Shown here in pieces: positions 23,288 through 24,897 of a stretch of 24,897 bases of DNA. The translations under genes and the position numbers were made by a program. The stretch is taken from assembly GCA_031268125.1 (NCBI GenBank), contig JAIRXT010000117.1:1-24897 (forward strand), given 5' to 3'. This DNA is from Treponema sp. (GTDB lineage Bacteria; Spirochaetota; Spirochaetia; Treponematales; Breznakiellaceae). The notes under the pieces were generated by a model that saw only the letters and a list, made by a program, of their open reading frames with translations, did not search any database and was not told where the DNA came from. The first letter of the stretch is position 1; every line of letters begins with the position of its first letter.

Positions 23288-24682
23288 ATGGGCAGTATTG
23301 GTCATATCACCCAGGTAGTTGGTCCGGTGGTGGATGTTCGTTTTGAAGGAGACATCCCCGCCATTCTCAATGCTTTGGAGATAAAAGTTCCCGCCGGCAG
23401 CGGCGAAAACCAGGTTGTACTGGAGGTTCTGCAGCATATCGGGGACAACCGGGTACGCTGTGTGGCTATGGAGGCCACCGAAGGACTTGCCCGGGGCCTG
23501 GAGGTGGAAGACACCGGTTATCCCATCCGGGTTCCCGTGGGGGAAGAAGTGCTGGGCCGCATGTTCTCCGTTACCGGCAAAATCATCGACGACAAGGGGG
23601 CCTTTACCTGCGCCGATTACGCTTCCATCCACCGGCCGGCCCCCAGCTTTGAGGAACAGCGCCCCGCCACGGAGGTGCTGGAGACGGGTATCAAGGTCAT
23701 TGACCTGATGGCCCCCTACGCCAAAGGCGGTAAAGTCGGCCTCTTCGGCGGCGCCGGGGTAGGGAAAACCGTCATCATCATGGAACTGATCCGTAACATC
23801 GCCACTGAACATTCGGGGTATTCGGTCTTCGCCGGGGTAGGGGAACGGTCCCGGGAAGGGGCGGACCTGTGGCGGGAGATGAACGAGAGCGGGGTCATCG
23901 AAAAGACCGCCCTGGTCTTTGGGCAGATGAACGAACCTCCCGGCGCCCGTATGCGGGTTGCCCTTGCCGGCCTTACTATGGCGGAGCATTTCCGGGACCA
24001 GGGGGGCCAGGACGTGCTCCTCTTTATCGACAACATTTTCCGCTTTATCCAGGCCGGGGCGGAGGTTTCCGCCCTGTTGGGCCGCATCCCCAGCGCCGTG
24101 GGCTACCAGCCCACCCTGGCCAACGAGATGGGGGCCTTGCAGGAACGGATTGCCAGCACCTCCAAAGGTTCCATCACCAGCGTTCAGGCTGTGTATGTCC
24201 CCGCGGACGACATCACCGACCCCGCCCCGGCCACCACCTTTGCCCATCTGGATGCCACCACCGTGTTGTCCCGTAAAATCGTGGAACTGGGAATCTACCC
24301 CTCCGTGGACCCCCTGGCGTCTAACTCCCGGATCCTGGACCCCGCCATAGTGGGGGAGGAACACTACCGTACCGCCATCCAGGTCCAGCAGACCATGCAG
24401 CGCTACAAGGAACTCCAGGACATTATCGCCATCCTGGGCATGGACGAGCTTTCCCCGGAGGACAAGCTCATGGTAAACCGGGCCCGCAAGGTGCAGCGTT
24501 TTTTCAGCCAGCCCTTCCACGTGGCGGAGCACTTCAACGGCATGGCCGGGACCTATGTGCCGGTTAAGGAAACCATCCGGAGTTTCAGAATGATTCTGGA
24601 CGGGGAATGCGACAGCATCAGCGAGCAGTCCTTTTTCATGGCCGGAACCATCGACGATGTACTGGCAAAGGCAAAGGATTAG
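23288..24682 (+). CDS. atpD: F-type ATP synthase subunit beta
   Basis: A 464-residue catalytic subunit that makes ATP from ADP and phosphate. It shows the N-terminal barrel (GHITQVVGPVVDVRF), Walker A GGAGVGKT (about 154-161), the catalytic-glutamate motif GERSREG, Walker B VLLFIDNIFRF and the ATPase signature PSVDPLASNSRIL. The C-terminal lever loop reads DELSPED where most family members have DELSEED, replacing the first of the paired acidic residues with Pro. Length is typical. CAGGAG precedes the ATG by about 8 bases. Downstream atpC starts 3 bases after the stop. Confidence 0.97.
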   Translation: MGSIGHITQVVGPVVDVRFEGDIPAILNALEIKVPAGSGENQVVLEVLQHIGDNRVRCVAMEATEGLARGLEVEDTGYPIRVPVGEEVLGRMFSVTGKIIDDKGAFTCADYASIHRPAPSFEEQRPATEVLETGIKVIDLMAPYAKGGKVGLFGGAGVGKTVIIMELIRNIATEHSGYSVFAGVGERSREGADLWREMNESGVIEKTALVFGQMNEPPGARMRVALAGLTMAEHFRDQGGQDVLLFIDNIFRFIQAGAEVSALLGRIPSAVGYQPTLANEMGALQERIASTSKGSITSVQAVYVPADDITDPAPATTFAHLDATTVLSRKIVELGIYPSVDPLASNSRILDPAIVGEEHYRTAIQVQQTMQRYKELQDIIAILGMDELSPEDKLMVNRARKVQRFFSQPFHVAEHFNGMAGTYVPVKETIRSFRMILDGECDSISEQSFFMAGTIDDVLAKAKD

Positions 24683-24685
24683 GCA

Positions 24686-24897
24686 GTGGCCGGCCAGTTT
24701 CTTTTTGAGGTTCATACCCCCTACCGCCGTTTCTTTTACGATTACGTCGAGGCCCTGGTCATTACCCTGATTGACGGGGAGGTTGGGGTCTATGCGAATC
24801 ACTCTGCCTTTACCGCCCCCGTAGAAACAGGGATCATGCGCATCAGGGACAAAGACGGCTGTTGGCGCGGAGCCTTTACCACCGAAGGCATTCTGGA
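24686..24897 (+). CDS. atpC: F-type ATP synthase subunit epsilon (partial, cut by window end)
   Basis: An open frame from GTG 24686 runs to the window edge without a stop, giving 70 complete codons. The translation begins MAGQFLFEVHTPYRR and contains ALVITLIDGEVGVYANHSAF, fitting the N-terminal beta-sandwich of epsilon (FxVxTP..., DGExGVxxxHxxF). AAGGA lies about 8 bases before the GTG, 3 bases after atpD. The position as last gene of the atp operon agrees. In the enzyme, epsilon regulates F1 by contacting gamma and the c-ring. The C-terminal helical part lies outside the window. Confidence 0.9.
   Translation, partial: MAGQFLFEVHTPYRRFFYDYVEALVITLIDGEVGVYANHSAFTAPVETGIMRIRDKDGCWRGAFTTEGIL

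Noticed and set aside
23165..24802. 545-codon minus-strand frame across atpD
   Set aside because: The plus strand encodes an unambiguous ATP synthase beta subunit; the antisense translation is low-complexity Gly/His/Val and spans into neighbouring genes.

Overview
The window looks like a chromosomal segment of a free-living or gut-associated spirochaete, most likely a Treponema-type organism. This is inferred from gene content and protein style (a treponemal-looking MCP, large non-lipoprotein family 5 binding protein, MinD-like ATPase); no rRNA or other marker is present to prove it. The right 22.8 kb is GC-rich and densely packed. The first ~2.1 kb is visibly AT-richer and carries small accessory genes.

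Layout: (1) 1-1665, four small plus-strand genes of mobile-element character: a J-domain protein, a DUF2958-like protein and two unknowns, separated by small hairpins and closed by a terminator at 1670-1710. (2) 1711-2057, a gene-free stretch made of consecutive inverted repeats, probably the edge of an integrated element. (3) 2116-8318, a minus-strand operon for an Opp/Dpp-type ABC importer (binding protein, two permeases, two ATPases), divergent from a LacI-family regulator (8569-9555). The shared regulatory region has two good sigma70-type promoters and repeated ATGAAAC half-sites. LacI control and the large binding protein suggest an oligosaccharide or glycoside substrate. (4) A HAD-like phosphatase (minus), then a chemoreceptor directly followed by a Gfo/Idh/MocA oxidoreductase (plus). 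(5) A MinD/FlhG-like ATPase and a small membrane protein (minus). (6) A plus-strand series from 15769 to the window end: a C-terminal processing protease, a divergent WecG/TagA-fold protein, a small helical protein, and an F-type ATP synthase operon atpB-E-F-H-A-G-D-C, the last gene being cut by the window edge.

The most distinctive non-coding signal is a dispersed fold-back repeat of about 170-180 bp, present twice in opposite orientation (10116-10285 and 13790-13967). The first copy has 17-bp terminal inverted repeats flanked by a perfect 9-bp direct repeat, GTTCAGAAT, as expected of a MITE. The two cores match at about 85% and show a compensatory base change in a predicted hairpin.

How the genes may work together: the importer, LacI regulator, HAD phosphatase, chemoreceptor and sugar-type dehydrogenase could form a carbohydrate sensing and uptake neighbourhood. 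The protease, WecG-like and ATP synthase genes form an envelope and energy cluster. Both groupings are inferences from gene order.
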